Assembly: GCF_003387165.1 (NCBI RefSeq)
Contig: NZ_QUMW01000012.1
Coordinates: 1 to 64,000, forward strand
Origin: Jeotgalicoccus halotolerans
GTDB taxonomy: Bacteria; Bacillota; Bacilli; Staphylococcales; Salinicoccaceae
Reading direction: 5' to 3'
DNA length: 64,000 nt
Shown: positions 46,922-55,489 of the stretch, piece after piece
Numbering within the stretch: position 1 is the first letter of the stretch
Layout of the letters: each line of letters begins with the position of its first letter
Position numbers and translations under genes: made by a program
The notes under the pieces: generated by a model
The model's input: the letters and a program-made list of their open reading frames with translations, nothing else
Database searches by the model: none
Told to the model about the DNA's origin: nothing

Positions 46922-46950
46922 TTTACATTATTGCGCTATCACGTTATATT
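46922..46950 (+). promoter_or_regulatory. Promoter of the ardA operon with shared operator
   Basis: -35 TTTACA (46922-46927), 17-bp spacer, -10 TATATT (46945-46950). The spacer and -10 form the element TATTGCGCTAT, CA, CGTTATATT (46929-46950), matching the integrase promoter region on the minus strand at 40976-40997. Confidence 0.75.
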
Positions 46951-47056
46951 GTTATCAGTGCTTCACCGACATCGGAAAGTGACTACCGAAAAAATGCATA
47001 CGAAATATAACGGATTGCCAGTGTAGCATAGTTAGAAATCGAAAGGAATGAGTGAA

Positions 47057-47365
47057 TTGAAAAACATGGAAATGAAAGAATTAAAGAAAGAACTTTTCGC
47101 AGCAGTCAATTATGAAGACGACGTAACAGTCGCAGTTAAAATATTCGAATCCGAAGACGACGAAGGCGTCTATGACGTCGAAGTCAATTGGTACCAAGAC
47201 GGCGACCATCAAGACACTTGGGTTACGGATTCATTCGATGACGCTTCACCGACGGACAATTTGAAGGCAGCAAAGAAACGAGCAGCAGCGGTCAAACGTA
47301 GTGTCGTGAATTGGTTCGCAATGTATGACGAAGTGACCGTCGAACCTACAGTCGAAATCTACTAA
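47057..47365 (+). CDS. Small acidic protein (102 aa), unknown
   Basis: A strongly acidic protein: MEMKELKKELFAAVNYEDD..., VEVNWYQDGDHQDTWVTDSF, ending TVEPTVEIY. The start is uncertain: TTG 47057 lies nine bases after GAAAGGA, ATG 47048 abuts the binding site and ATG 47066 is also possible. It is the first gene of the ardA operon. Acidic composition fits the DNA-mimic theme of its neighbour, but no family is recognised. Confidence 0.65.
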   Translation: MKNMEMKELKKELFAAVNYEDDVTVAVKIFESEDDEGVYDVEVNWYQDGDHQDTWVTDSFDDASPTDNLKAAKKRAAAVKRSVVNWFAMYDEVTVEPTVEIY

Positions 47366-47449
47366 TCAGACGAGCAGCAGCGCAGGGCGTTCATTCGCCC
47401 TTCATACTCCTACATTGATACATAAACTTATATGAAAGAAGGAATCGAA

Positions 47450-48988
47450 ATGAAAAACTTTACAGGCATGAAAATCGCAAAGAAATACGAAGCAGGAATC
47501 GAAGAAATTTACAAGGACATCGACGGCGTTTGGGCGCACGCAGCAGCAGGTTACTACTTCGAATCAATGGACACGCACACAGCACACGAAGACAATCAAA
47601 AAGACCTTTACAAAGTAATCCAAACACTTGCGCCATGTGATTGCGAAGAATGCGAAAACATGAAGGCAGCAGACGAAGCAAACGAAATCATCGACACAAT
47701 CAACGAAGGCGGCGCATTGGAAATCAACGAAGAAAAACTCGACTTTGCAGGGCTGCACACGACAAAATCGGACGTAGTGAAATATGAAGCATTAGCGAAA
47801 TGGACAGGCGCAAAAGGTAAGCAGGCCGATGCGATTATTGAAGACGTAATCAGCGGCGCAGACTTATCAAAATACAGCACCGCAGACATCGAACTAATCG
47901 GCGAATTCACGACCAAGCCGGCGGACGAATTACGTGCAGCGAACGAGATATTGAAAGCAGCAGGGCAGCTTATTGGTGCGGTCAATGTTACGGATAAAGC
48001 CGAAGTGCGCAGCGTCATCGACAGCCATGAAGCCAAGCTGCACCGTGAACATTACACAACAGGAACGATAATGCAGTATACCGAAAAGACCATCGAAGCA
48101 TTCCACGCAGGCTTATTATTCCGCTTCAACGATAGGCAGCCGACAATAGACGAATTTGACGAATTACCTTGCGACATATTTTGTTGGTTCATGGTCGATG
48201 GACATTCGTATGTAGTGGGAATCGTTCCGGAAGGATACGACCCCGACAAGGACGACAGCAGGACGCAGGAAGACGCAGCAGCAGCAGGGGACGAAGTAAT
48301 CGAATCACACGGCAGCGAAGCAGCAGACGCCGAACAGTTCATCGACGACCATGTCGAAATAGTATTCGTCACGGACGATGACGACGCAGCAGGCGACAGC
48401 GTACCGCTAGAACGACCAATGCCGCTTTATGACGAAGACATCAACAGCGCAGATATCAGCGTATGGATAGGCAGCATCGGGGCGTATAACAGCGGTGAAC
48501 TTGTCGGAATGTGGACGACGCTGCCGAAAACTGACGACGAAATAGCGGACATTATCCATCGAGTGAATACGTACGCCACGTTAGCGACGATAGAACCACA
48601 GGAAGAAACCGAAATAATGGATATCAACTTCAATGTCGAAGGCTTTACCGATTACACAATCAGCGGCAAAGGATTATCTGAATTGAACGACATTGCGCAG
48701 CAACTCGAAGACATGGACGATTACGACAAAGACAATCTACCGGCCATTACCGAAGTAACGGGCGATATCATGCAGGCGATTGAAGCGGCAGCAGACGCCA
48801 TTATCTTAGATGACGTCAGCAATGATAAAGAGTTAGGCGAAGCACTGAATGAACACGGATTTTTGACGGTAGAAATACCTTCGCACCTTGAAAATTACAT
48901 CGATTGGGAAGCAATAGGCCGAGATTACCGGTTAGACGGTGCCTTCACACTTACAAGCGCAGGGCAGGCGGTAAATCTTGCGCAATAA
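47450..48988 (+). CDS. ArdA-type antirestriction protein with a large N-terminal extension
   Basis: A 512-aa protein. Residues about 334-512 match ArdA, the DNA-mimic inhibitor of type I restriction enzymes: the start reads VWIGSIGAYNSGELVGMWTT and the end EIPSHLENYIDWEAIGRD, both close to the Tn916 ArdA protein as I remember it. The first ~330 residues are unrelated to ArdA: also acidic, with a CDCEEC motif near residue 64 and a FCWFMVDGHSYVVG strand region. Usual ArdA proteins are about 165-190 aa, so this is a fusion. ATG 47450 follows AGAAGGAATCG. It would protect incoming island DNA. Confidence 0.8.
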   Translation: MKNFTGMKIAKKYEAGIEEIYKDIDGVWAHAAAGYYFESMDTHTAHEDNQKDLYKVIQTLAPCDCEECENMKAADEANEIIDTINEGGALEINEEKLDFAGLHTTKSDVVKYEALAKWTGAKGKQADAIIEDVISGADLSKYSTADIELIGEFTTKPADELRAANEILKAAGQLIGAVNVTDKAEVRSVIDSHEAKLHREHYTTGTIMQYTEKTIEAFHAGLLFRFNDRQPTIDEFDELPCDIFCWFMVDGHSYVVGIVPEGYDPDKDDSRTQEDAAAAGDEVIESHGSEAADAEQFIDDHVEIVFVTDDDDAAGDSVPLERPMPLYDEDINSADISVWIGSIGAYNSGELVGMWTTLPKTDDEIADIIHRVNTYATLATIEPQEETEIMDINFNVEGFTDYTISGKGLSELNDIAQQLEDMDDYDKDNLPAITEVTGDIMQAIEAAADAIILDDVSNDKELGEALNEHGFLTVEIPSHLENYIDWEAIGRDYRLDGAFTLTSAGQAVNLAQ

Positions 48989-49176
48989 GACGACGCTGCA
49001 GCAGCAGGAACGTAAAAAAGACCGATACAAAGAATGTACACATTCGACACAGTCGCACAACTGTTATTGTCGGTAGTACATTCGATATATCGGCAGGTCA
49101 AACAATAATCAAGGGGGGCGAAATAAAACCGTCCCTTACTGATTCGAATTATACCACATCGAAAGGGGGTGTCGAA

Positions 49177-49314
49177 ATGAAGCGATTTCTATACGCAATA
49201 CTGAAATACAGCAACGACGCAAAGGCAGTCAAAAACGGCAAGGTCGGGAAACGAATCGGCCGCAGGGTATACGGCAAAGTAACCGGCCGTATTGCCCGAA
49301 GCATCTTCAAATAA
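49177..49314 (+). CDS. Small basic protein (45 aa)
   Basis: MKRFLYAILKYSNDAKAVKN followed by GKVGKRIGRRVYGKV and a basic end; charge is strongly positive. AAAGGGGGTGTCG precedes ATG 49177. The longer open frame from 48904 is not supported by any binding site. Similar short basic proteins occur on many Gram-positive mobile elements; function unknown. Confidence 0.7.
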   Translation: MKRFLYAILKYSNDAKAVKNGKVGKRIGRRVYGKVTGRIARSIFK

Positions 49315-49364
49315 AGCAGCAGCATCATTAATCAAATAAAACATAATCGAAGGGAATTTTATAC

Positions 49365-50147
49365 ATGTCTAAATTAGGTACAGCATTAGTCGCAGCAGGG
49401 TTTTTCACAACAGGAATTGTCGTAGGTAATGTCGTTTGGGAAGGCGGCGACAGTGTCGATAATATCGAAGGAAACGTTACGCAGATGGAACAGGATATCA
49501 GCGAAGCCCTTGCGGATAATGAATATTTAACGGAACAGTTCAACGCATTGATGACGAAGCATAACGAAAGCATCGACGAAGCGAACGCAGAAATTCAACG
49601 TATTGATTCCGAACGTAATAAATTAACGGCGCAAATTGAAGAATTGCAACAAGTTGCCGAAGGTGATTACTCGGAAGACGAAGCGGAAATCCAAGCGGAA
49701 ATAACACGACTTGAAAGCGAACTTGAAAAGGCAAACGCCGAAGTCGCCGAACTTGAAACGTTCGTTCAGGAAGCAGCAGACCGCAGCAGTTACGAAGGCA
49801 TAGACCGCAGCCAATTCGACGCAGATGCAGCCGGCGGGAACTTGCAGTCGGGCGCAGCAGTAACCTATACCGACGGCCTTGTAGAATTAGTCGGGCAGGC
49901 CGAAGCATCACGATTGGCAGGCAGTTCGGTAATTACGCAGTTAGAAGCCGGCTTTACGAGATGGGCGAAGGAATCGAACGGACAGCATGACGGAATAACG
50001 TCAGTAGGGACTTACGAAGGCTATCCGGCATTTTACATCACTTACAGCGGTTCATATTCGAAGTATTATAGTAACAGCGTCGGGGACGTTCTCGAACAGC
50101 CATTCTATACAGTCGACAGCGAAGGCGTAGCTAAGTTTTTCGAATAA
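49365..50147 (+). CDS. Membrane-anchored coiled-coil protein (260 aa)
   Basis: An N-terminal hydrophobic helix (LGTALVAAGFFTTGIVVGNVV) without a cleavage site, a long coiled coil (residues about 35-140, E/Q/L/A heptads), and a C-terminal domain of about 110 residues rich in Y, S and G (FTRWAKESNGQHDGITSV...). It is probably anchored in the membrane with the coil and domain outside. No family recognised. GAAGGGAATTTT precedes the ATG. Confidence 0.7.
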   Translation: MSKLGTALVAAGFFTTGIVVGNVVWEGGDSVDNIEGNVTQMEQDISEALADNEYLTEQFNALMTKHNESIDEANAEIQRIDSERNKLTAQIEELQQVAEGDYSEDEAEIQAEITRLESELEKANAEVAELETFVQEAADRSSYEGIDRSQFDADAAGGNLQSGAAVTYTDGLVELVGQAEASRLAGSSVITQLEAGFTRWAKESNGQHDGITSVGTYEGYPAFYITYSGSYSKYYSNSVGDVLEQPFYTVDSEGVAKFFE

Positions 50148-50206
50148 GCAGCAGCATCGGGCGGCTTCGGTCGCCTTTATAATTAAACTCGAAAGGAACG
50201 ATAAAT

Positions 50207-50452
50207 TTGAAAACAAATAGGGATTTAATCCATGAAGCATTTGATGCATTGAACAGCTATAAACGAAGCAGAACGCTAGAAGACCAACGCAGGAAAGACG
50301 GCGAGCAGTTAGACGCAGACAAACATGAATTAAGACAGTTTAAGGAAATAGACAGAATCGAGTTAGCTTTACGAGCGATTAACAGCAACGAACGGGCGGC
50401 CGAATATAGACAGCAGCAGGAAGCGACGCCAAACTTTCGGGCGGTGAAGTAA
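50207..50452 (+). CDS. Hypothetical 81-aa protein
   Basis: Charged helical protein starting at TTG 50207 after GAAAGGAACG: KTNRDLIHEAFDALNSYKRS, then many R, Q and E. Its stop codon overlaps the start of the next tiny gene (TAATG). Unknown. Confidence 0.6.
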   Translation: MKTNRDLIHEAFDALNSYKRSRTLEDQRRKDGEQLDADKHELRQFKEIDRIELALRAINSNERAAEYRQQQEATPNFRAVK

Positions 50453-50529
50453 TGAGAAAAGCCGCTTTAATTATCACGGTCATAACGTTGGTATTAGTCG
50501 TCATTAATCTTATATTACAGCTTATATAG
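50452..50529 (+). CDS. Single-helix membrane peptide (25 aa)
   Basis: MRKAALIITVITLVLVVINL followed by ILQLI: a short basic start and one transmembrane helix. The start overlaps the previous stop codon, implying translational coupling. Too short for standard gene callers. Small single-helix peptides on mobile elements can act as toxins, holins or anchors; none can be assigned here. Confidence 0.5.
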   Translation: MRKAALIITVITLVLVVINLILQLI

Positions 50530-50545
50530 AAGGGACATCGAAATC

Positions 50546-51382
50546 ATGCATAGATACACATTACGTTGGGGTCGAATCATATTAACGGCCGCTTTATTGG
50601 TCTGTATATCGGTACTATTTTACAGCCATGTTATACAGGGGAACGAAAGGGACGTCCAAGTCATCGAGCAGCAGCCACATCACCCGAAATTAAATTTCGA
50701 TACAGGCGCAGGCGGGAATAATACGTTATACGTTTCGATGGACGCAGCGGACACTTACGACAGCATCGACGCAGCAGGCGCAGCAGGGACGTTAAACGAA
50801 GGGGAACTATTCTTCGTTAGTGACGACGAGCAGGCCACACGAAGCGAAAGGCTTGCGACGTATCCGGCAGACAACGTCAGACAGTACGCAATGCAATCGA
50901 TTCAGACGTACGAAAACGGCGAAGCAGCGAAGACATTCGTTGCACATACACTTACCGAGCATTTAACGAACGGCGAAGCGGATAGAACGAATATAAATCA
51001 TTCAGAAACGAAATTCGGCAGCCGCAACTATGCGACACTAACCGACCATATCTATTTAACACTTCGACACTTCGGCGGGTGTGACTTTACGCAGACATGC
51101 AGCGTCGGCAATTTCGAATATAGGAACGATGGAATGTTAGGCACGACGCTGCTGCATGAAGCGGAATATTACGACATCGACGGGGAACGCATCGGCACAC
51201 TTGAAGCAGGGACGAAGCTATACAGTTCATACGATTACCAAATTACGACCGGCAACGACAACAAAGACATGGCAAGATTCGTCGGGCATCGTGCATCAGA
51301 TTCGTCAGACACTACATTCGGGACGATTTACGTTGATATGTTTACAGCAGATAACAAAACGACATTCGCAACAACGAGATAA
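50546..51382 (+). CDS. Membrane-anchored extracellular protein (278 aa)
   Basis: N-terminal signal anchor (residues 8-28: WGRIILTAALLVCISVLFY) and a ~245-residue outer domain with two cysteines close together (GGCDFTQTCSVG), possibly a disulfide. FSVSM-like strands and the IYLTLRHFGG segment suggest a beta-rich fold. Not recognised. AGAAGGGACATCG precedes ATG 50546. A terminator follows at 51393. Confidence 0.7.
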   Translation: MHRYTLRWGRIILTAALLVCISVLFYSHVIQGNERDVQVIEQQPHHPKLNFDTGAGGNNTLYVSMDAADTYDSIDAAGAAGTLNEGELFFVSDDEQATRSERLATYPADNVRQYAMQSIQTYENGEAAKTFVAHTLTEHLTNGEADRTNINHSETKFGSRNYATLTDHIYLTLRHFGGCDFTQTCSVGNFEYRNDGMLGTTLLHEAEYYDIDGERIGTLEAGTKLYSSYDYQITTGNDNKDMARFVGHRASDSSDTTFGTIYVDMFTADNKTTFATTR

Positions 51383-51392
51383 TTATACGCAG

Positions 51393-51424
51393 GGCATCGG
51401 CCATTTGGTCGGTGTCTTTTTTGT
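51393..51424 (+). terminator. Terminator after the anchored protein gene
   Basis: GGCATCGGCC-attt-GGTCGGTGTC followed by TTTTTT, with G-T pairs. Confidence 0.65.
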
Positions 51425-51618
51425 TGTCCGGAATAAGATGTCATTCAGATCGAATGCAGTGACATTTATCAACGAGAATCGCACAGCAGCAACGCCTGCA
51501 GCACGTCGCCATTATTACCAAATCGTCTACCATGAAAATATTTCGCCCCGCAGCGTCACATAACGAATTGATTCGTCCACATATACCCGTATCAAATCGA
51601 AAAAGGGGCGCATATCAT

Positions 51619-51834
51619 ATGACGCAATCAATATATAAGGTCGGAAATCTAACGATTAAGGTGCAGGGAACGAATCAGCCGTCTGCAGCAGCGTTGCAGG
51701 CAGCGAATGAACGAATTGGCCGCTATGCAGCAACAAGCGCAGGAACAAGCGCAGGGGGTGTCATAAATGACGGGATTAGCGAAATTAATCGTGGCAGGCG
51801 GCAGGGGACAGACAGAACCGCCCGAATTATGTAA
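51619..51834 (+). CDS. Hypothetical 71-aa protein overlapping the HNH gene
   Basis: Starts MTQSIYKVGNLTIKVQGTNQ at ATG 51619, after AAAAGGGGCG; the longer frame from 51532 lacks a binding site. Alanine/serine rich. Its last 68 bases overlap the HNH gene in another frame, and its end also contains that gene's ribosome binding site (GGGGGTG). Unknown. Confidence 0.6.
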   Translation: MTQSIYKVGNLTIKVQGTNQPSAAALQAANERIGRYAATSAGTSAGGVINDGISEINRGRRQGTDRTARIM

Positions 51835-52645
51835 AGGGAAGAACGGACGGGGGAAGTTTTTAACTCGGCATGACGGCAGAAGGGTCGGAAAAGTCTGTAG
51901 CGGTTGCCACGACTTGAAGCATTACGATGACTTCGGAAAACATTCGAAAAATATGGACGGAAAGCGAAACATTTGTAAGATATGCCGAAATACTCAAAGG
52001 CGAATTAAAAGGCAGTCGAAGGAATATCGAGAGAAGCAAAGGGAATATAACAGCCGTCCGGAAGTAAAAGAACGAAAACAGGAAATTAGGCGGGAACATA
52101 AAAAAAAGAATCGTGAACAGTATGCGCTATATGACGTAAGGCGGCGAGCAAGGAAGCGGGCGTTACCGGACAGCCTAACGCTTACACAATCCGCCGGAAT
52201 CGTCAGCCGCTTCCCTTATTGTCCGATAACCGGTTCTGACGACCTACACACGGAACATTTTATCGCCATTGCGACAGGTCACGGCGGCGGACATACGATT
52301 CAGAACGTTTGGCGACTAGACGCATATATCAACAACTGTAAATCGGATTATAACCCGTTCGAATTCTTTCGTCGTGAAGACATCATCAACGAAATCATAA
52401 CGGATTACGGCCGCACACGTGAACAAATCGAAGCGGGCTTCCTGCAGGTCGTCGAATATCTTGCGAATCAAAACGAAATGACCGTGCAGCAGTTCGAAGA
52501 ATATACGAATTATTGTTATAACAATCGAAAGACCGACGAAGAAATTGAACAGCTTAATGCAGCAGGGGAAACGGTCAATTCTCGAAAGGAATTCGAAGCA
52601 TATACGGCAGCAATGTCGGAAACAATAATGCAGGGGGTATCATAA
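51767..52645 (+). CDS. HNH-endonuclease-like protein with zinc motif
   Basis: A 292-aa protein. A four-cysteine zinc motif is at residues about 44-74 (CSGCHDLKHYDDFGKH... ICKICRN), followed by a very basic helical stretch. An HNH-type core follows: YCPITGSDDLHTEHFIAI, then HTIQNVWRLDAYINNCKSD (H...N...K). Phage HNH proteins of this layout nick DNA during packaging or homing. GGGGGTG precedes ATG 51767. The residues 200-292 are acidic and not assigned. Confidence 0.75.
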   Translation: MTGLAKLIVAGGRGQTEPPELCKGKNGRGKFLTRHDGRRVGKVCSGCHDLKHYDDFGKHSKNMDGKRNICKICRNTQRRIKRQSKEYREKQREYNSRPEVKERKQEIRREHKKKNREQYALYDVRRRARKRALPDSLTLTQSAGIVSRFPYCPITGSDDLHTEHFIAIATGHGGGHTIQNVWRLDAYINNCKSDYNPFEFFRREDIINEIITDYGRTREQIEAGFLQVVEYLANQNEMTVQQFEEYTNYCYNNRKTDEEIEQLNAAGETVNSRKEFEAYTAAMSETIMQGVS

Positions 52646-52828
52646 ATGGATATGGAAACGTTAAAAAAGGTATTACCGCCGGAAAAATTTCAGTCGTGGT
52701 TATATGACTATCAAATATCAAATATAGCAATCGCAGCACGTATCGGAATTACACAGACGAAATTACGAGAACTTAAAAATCACTACCGACAGCAGGGGTA
52801 CGAATTTCCCGACAAGAAGTTTCATTAA
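52646..52828 (+). CDS. Small HTH-like protein (60 aa)
   Basis: MDMETLKKVLPPEKFQSWLY then ISNIAIAARIGITQTKLREL: an HTH-type helix pair near residues 28-48. It starts immediately after the HNH gene's stop codon with GGGGGTATC upstream. It is the last gene of the island before two terminators, a position where excisionases sometimes lie. Confidence 0.6.
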   Translation: MDMETLKKVLPPEKFQSWLYDYQISNIAIAARIGITQTKLRELKNHYRQQGYEFPDKKFH

Positions 52829-52958
52829 TTATATTGTTTAAATGTAACATAGTTTAATTAATAACTAAGTTAGCTGTTATCTAATCAGTATAACTTCGTC
52901 ATTTTGTCTATAATCCTATTGGTGAATAACTTCATATGTTTTATGATTTTATGAAATC

Positions 52959-52990
52959 GACATTGTCTTCGCAGGCAGTGTCTTTTTTTT
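52959..52990 (+). terminator. Terminator at the end of the island operon
   Basis: GACATTGTC / GGCAGTGTC stem followed by eight T residues. Confidence 0.75.
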
Positions 52991-53150
52991 TATTCGTATT
53001 GATGCGCAAACTACCGTTTAAATTGACGAGAGCGTGCCGCCATTGGTTCGGAATATCGAATATGAACATTGTATCACCTTATCGCTATAACGCCACAGTA
53101 AGCCTATATGGCCGAATTAGGCGTATATATAAATATCGACCATGAAAAAC

Positions 53151-53183
53151 GGGCGGATTCCTTCGGGGATTCGTCCTTTTTTT
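53151..53183 (+). terminator. Right-end terminator, near-copy of the one at 42536
   Basis: GGGCGGATTCC-ttcg-GGGATTCGTCC-TTTTTTT. It insulates pbuX from the island operon on the plus strand. Confidence 0.8.
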
Positions 53184-53403
53184 GTGTTTATAGGCGTATA
53201 CAGACGCTTACAGGCGCATTTACAGGCCGATAACTATTCGATGCAGGGTAATCGTCCGGTTAGACGGTCGCAGGCGGCTGCAGGCCATCACAGGGCGCAG
53301 GATATCGCAGGATATCGATGCTGCAGGGCGAAGGGTGAATCGTTGGGGCGAAATGAAGCGGACGGACGCAGGCGGCTACAGGCTTGTCGGTGCTGCTGCA
53401 GGG
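53184..53403. other. Right end of the island, no gene seen
   Basis: About 220 bp rich in GCAGG and CAGGC words, including GCAGGATATC twice in succession near 53297-53318. No ORF with a ribosome binding site. It adjoins attR and may hold integrase or accessory binding sites. Confidence 0.4.
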
Positions 53404-53421
53404 TAGTCGTCACTATACATA
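53404..53421. other. attR, right island junction
   Basis: Island bases TAGTCGTCACTA (53404-53415) then TAC and the shared ATA (53419-53421), after which pbuX resumes (minus-strand codons GTT ACG GTT AT). Confidence 0.8.
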
Positions 53422-53818
53422 ACCGTAACCACACTGCCGGTTACAATCGGCGGGAAAAACCGTATCAGTTTACTGAAAAAAGAAGCAATCAGCACTACGA
53501 TTAAACCCGATACTAAAATAGCACCGTAAACGGATTGAATGCTGTAGGTGTTGGCAATGTTAATAATCGGTCCAACGGCAGTAAACGTACATCCGAGTAC
53601 GACAGGTAAACCGATGCCGGAGAACTTATTCTTCCAAACCTGAAGAATTGTTGCCACCCCGCACATCATAATATCGATGGAAATCAAGTAGGTCAGCTGG
53701 GCAGGTGTTAAACCGATGGCGTTGCCGACAATCAGCGGAACGATAACTGCGCCGGCATACATGGCAAGTACATGCTGCAGACCGAGCGAGAAATCTTTAA
53801 CGTTGGATTCCTGAGCCA

Positions 53819-53819
<1 letters not shown>
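53421..53819 (-). pseudogene. pbuX: pbuX (xanthine permease), 5' part cut off by the island
   Basis: Codes for the first 133 residues of the permease, ending PPIVTGSVVTV at the junction. The frame then runs 14 codons into the island and stops at 53376, giving a 147-residue product with four or so transmembrane helices. It begins right at the stop of xpt, its operon partner. Uptake of xanthine by this system is probably lost while the island is present and restored on excision. Confidence 0.9.
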
Positions 53820-54439
<620 letters not shown>

Positions 54440-54452
54440 TTATATTAACAGA

Positions 54453-54495
54453 AATAACGAACTTATCAACAATAAATTTAAATAAAGTTCATATT
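54453..54495. promoter_or_regulatory. Possible pair of inverted PurBoxes
   Basis: AATAACGAACTTAT at 54453-54466 and, inverted, AAAGTTCATATT around 54484-54495. The GAAC cores are 24 bp apart, one to two more than in Bacillus PurR sites, and each has one mismatch in CCGAAC. They lie about 60-90 bp upstream of xpt. Tentative. Confidence 0.35.
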
Positions 54496-54604
54496 TAGTT
54501 TAATATATTGTGTAAAAATATAATAATATTCGGTTATTGGTATTATTAGGATGAATTTAAGCGGCCATGTATAATAAATTTATCGTGTCGTAAGGAGCTG
54601 AATT

Positions 54605-55345
54605 GTGTCTTTGGATAATATGGAAATCACAAAAGAAACTTTAATCAGGACGAGAGTTCAGGAAATGATTCTGCAGGGAGAACTCGGACCCGGTGATAAA
54701 CTGCCGAGTGAAAATGAGCTGGCTGAAGAATACCGGGCGAAGCGGATCGATGCGCGAAATGCGCTGGTGCAGCTGGAGAAAATGGGTATTGTTTATGGCA
54801 GACAAGGCGTGGGGCGTTTCGTTAATGAACCTTTGCCGACGATTGAATTTGCTGTTACGGGTACGACGAGCTTTTCAGAAAAAATGCAGGAGCAGAATAT
54901 TCCGTACGAAAGCCGGATAATTTACGCCGATTATGCTTCTGAAAAAGAACGGGAATATTACAGTGAGTCACTCAGAGTGGCGGATCACGTAAAAATATTT
55001 AAAGTGACGCGTCTTAGAATTGTCAATGAAGTTCCCTGTGCGATTCACAGTTCTTATATAAGGGAAGACTTGTTTCCGGATATATACAGCGATAAAGATA
55101 GTCTGCAGTCTGTTTATAACTACTTTAAAACTTCAGGACACGAGCAGTTAAGCAGTAAAGATCGCATTATCTCTACTCAATTTCCGACACTGGAAGAGAT
55201 GAGGATTTTAAACTGCAGTGAACTCGTTCCTTTGCTGGTCTTTGAAACAGATACCTATGATAAGCAGACGGGTGATTGTCTGGAGCGGGTAAAAATATTA
55301 TACAGAAGCGATTTGTTTAAACATCAGCTGTCAGATGAGAGCTGA
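54605..55345 (+). CDS. GntR/UTRA regulator of the phosphonate operon (PhnF-like)
   Basis: A 246-aa regulator: N-terminal winged helix (GDKLPSENELAEEYRAKRID..., MGIVYGRQGVGRFV) and a C-terminal UTRA ligand-binding domain (residues about 85-240). Its position directly before the phn operon, as for PhnF, implies control of phosphonate genes. The start is GTG 54605 after AAGGAG. A terminator separates it from phnG. Confidence 0.87.
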   Translation: MSLDNMEITKETLIRTRVQEMILQGELGPGDKLPSENELAEEYRAKRIDARNALVQLEKMGIVYGRQGVGRFVNEPLPTIEFAVTGTTSFSEKMQEQNIPYESRIIYADYASEKEREYYSESLRVADHVKIFKVTRLRIVNEVPCAIHSSYIREDLFPDIYSDKDSLQSVYNYFKTSGHEQLSSKDRIISTQFPTLEEMRILNCSELVPLLVFETDTYDKQTGDCLERVKILYRSDLFKHQLSDES

Positions 55346-55376
55346 GACCGGAACTCGAGAGTTCCGGTCTTTTTTT
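55346..55376 (+). terminator. Terminator of the GntR gene
   Basis: GACCGGAACT-cgag-AGTTCCGGTC followed by seven T residues. Confidence 0.9.
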
Positions 55377-55489
55377 ATGCAGTCATCCTGAATTAACAAT
55401 TATCAATCCAACGTTTACATTCCTTTACCAATACTTAAACTCAGCCTGCTTGGCAACAAGTTAGGATTAATTCATAAGGAGGTTGTGAC

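Larger units (their letters stand above)
39240..53420. mobile_element. Integrative island with a large serine recombinase, inserted in pbuX
   Basis: About 14.2 kb with its own integrase at the left end. It interrupts pbuX, and both halves of that gene flank it. It differs from the host in word usage (frequent GCAGCAG, TCGA and GAC codons; two GATC sites by eye). It carries an ArdA-type antirestriction domain, four HTH proteins, a terminase-small-subunit-like protein, a sigma-like protein, an HNH protein and several exported proteins. I recognise no replication, relaxase, capsid or portal gene, so it is either a phage satellite, a mobilisable island or a new class of element. Confidence 0.9.

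Noticed and set aside
39240-53415. TAGTCGTCACTA direct repeats as the att core or target duplication
   Set aside because: Deleting between these repeats leaves pbuX out of frame. Joining at the shared ATA restores it perfectly, so the repeats are part of the island's attP arms.
52936-53504. Plus-strand ORFs of 69 and 120 aa at the right end
   Set aside because: The first spans a terminator, the second runs from the island through attR into pbuX; neither has a ribosome binding site.
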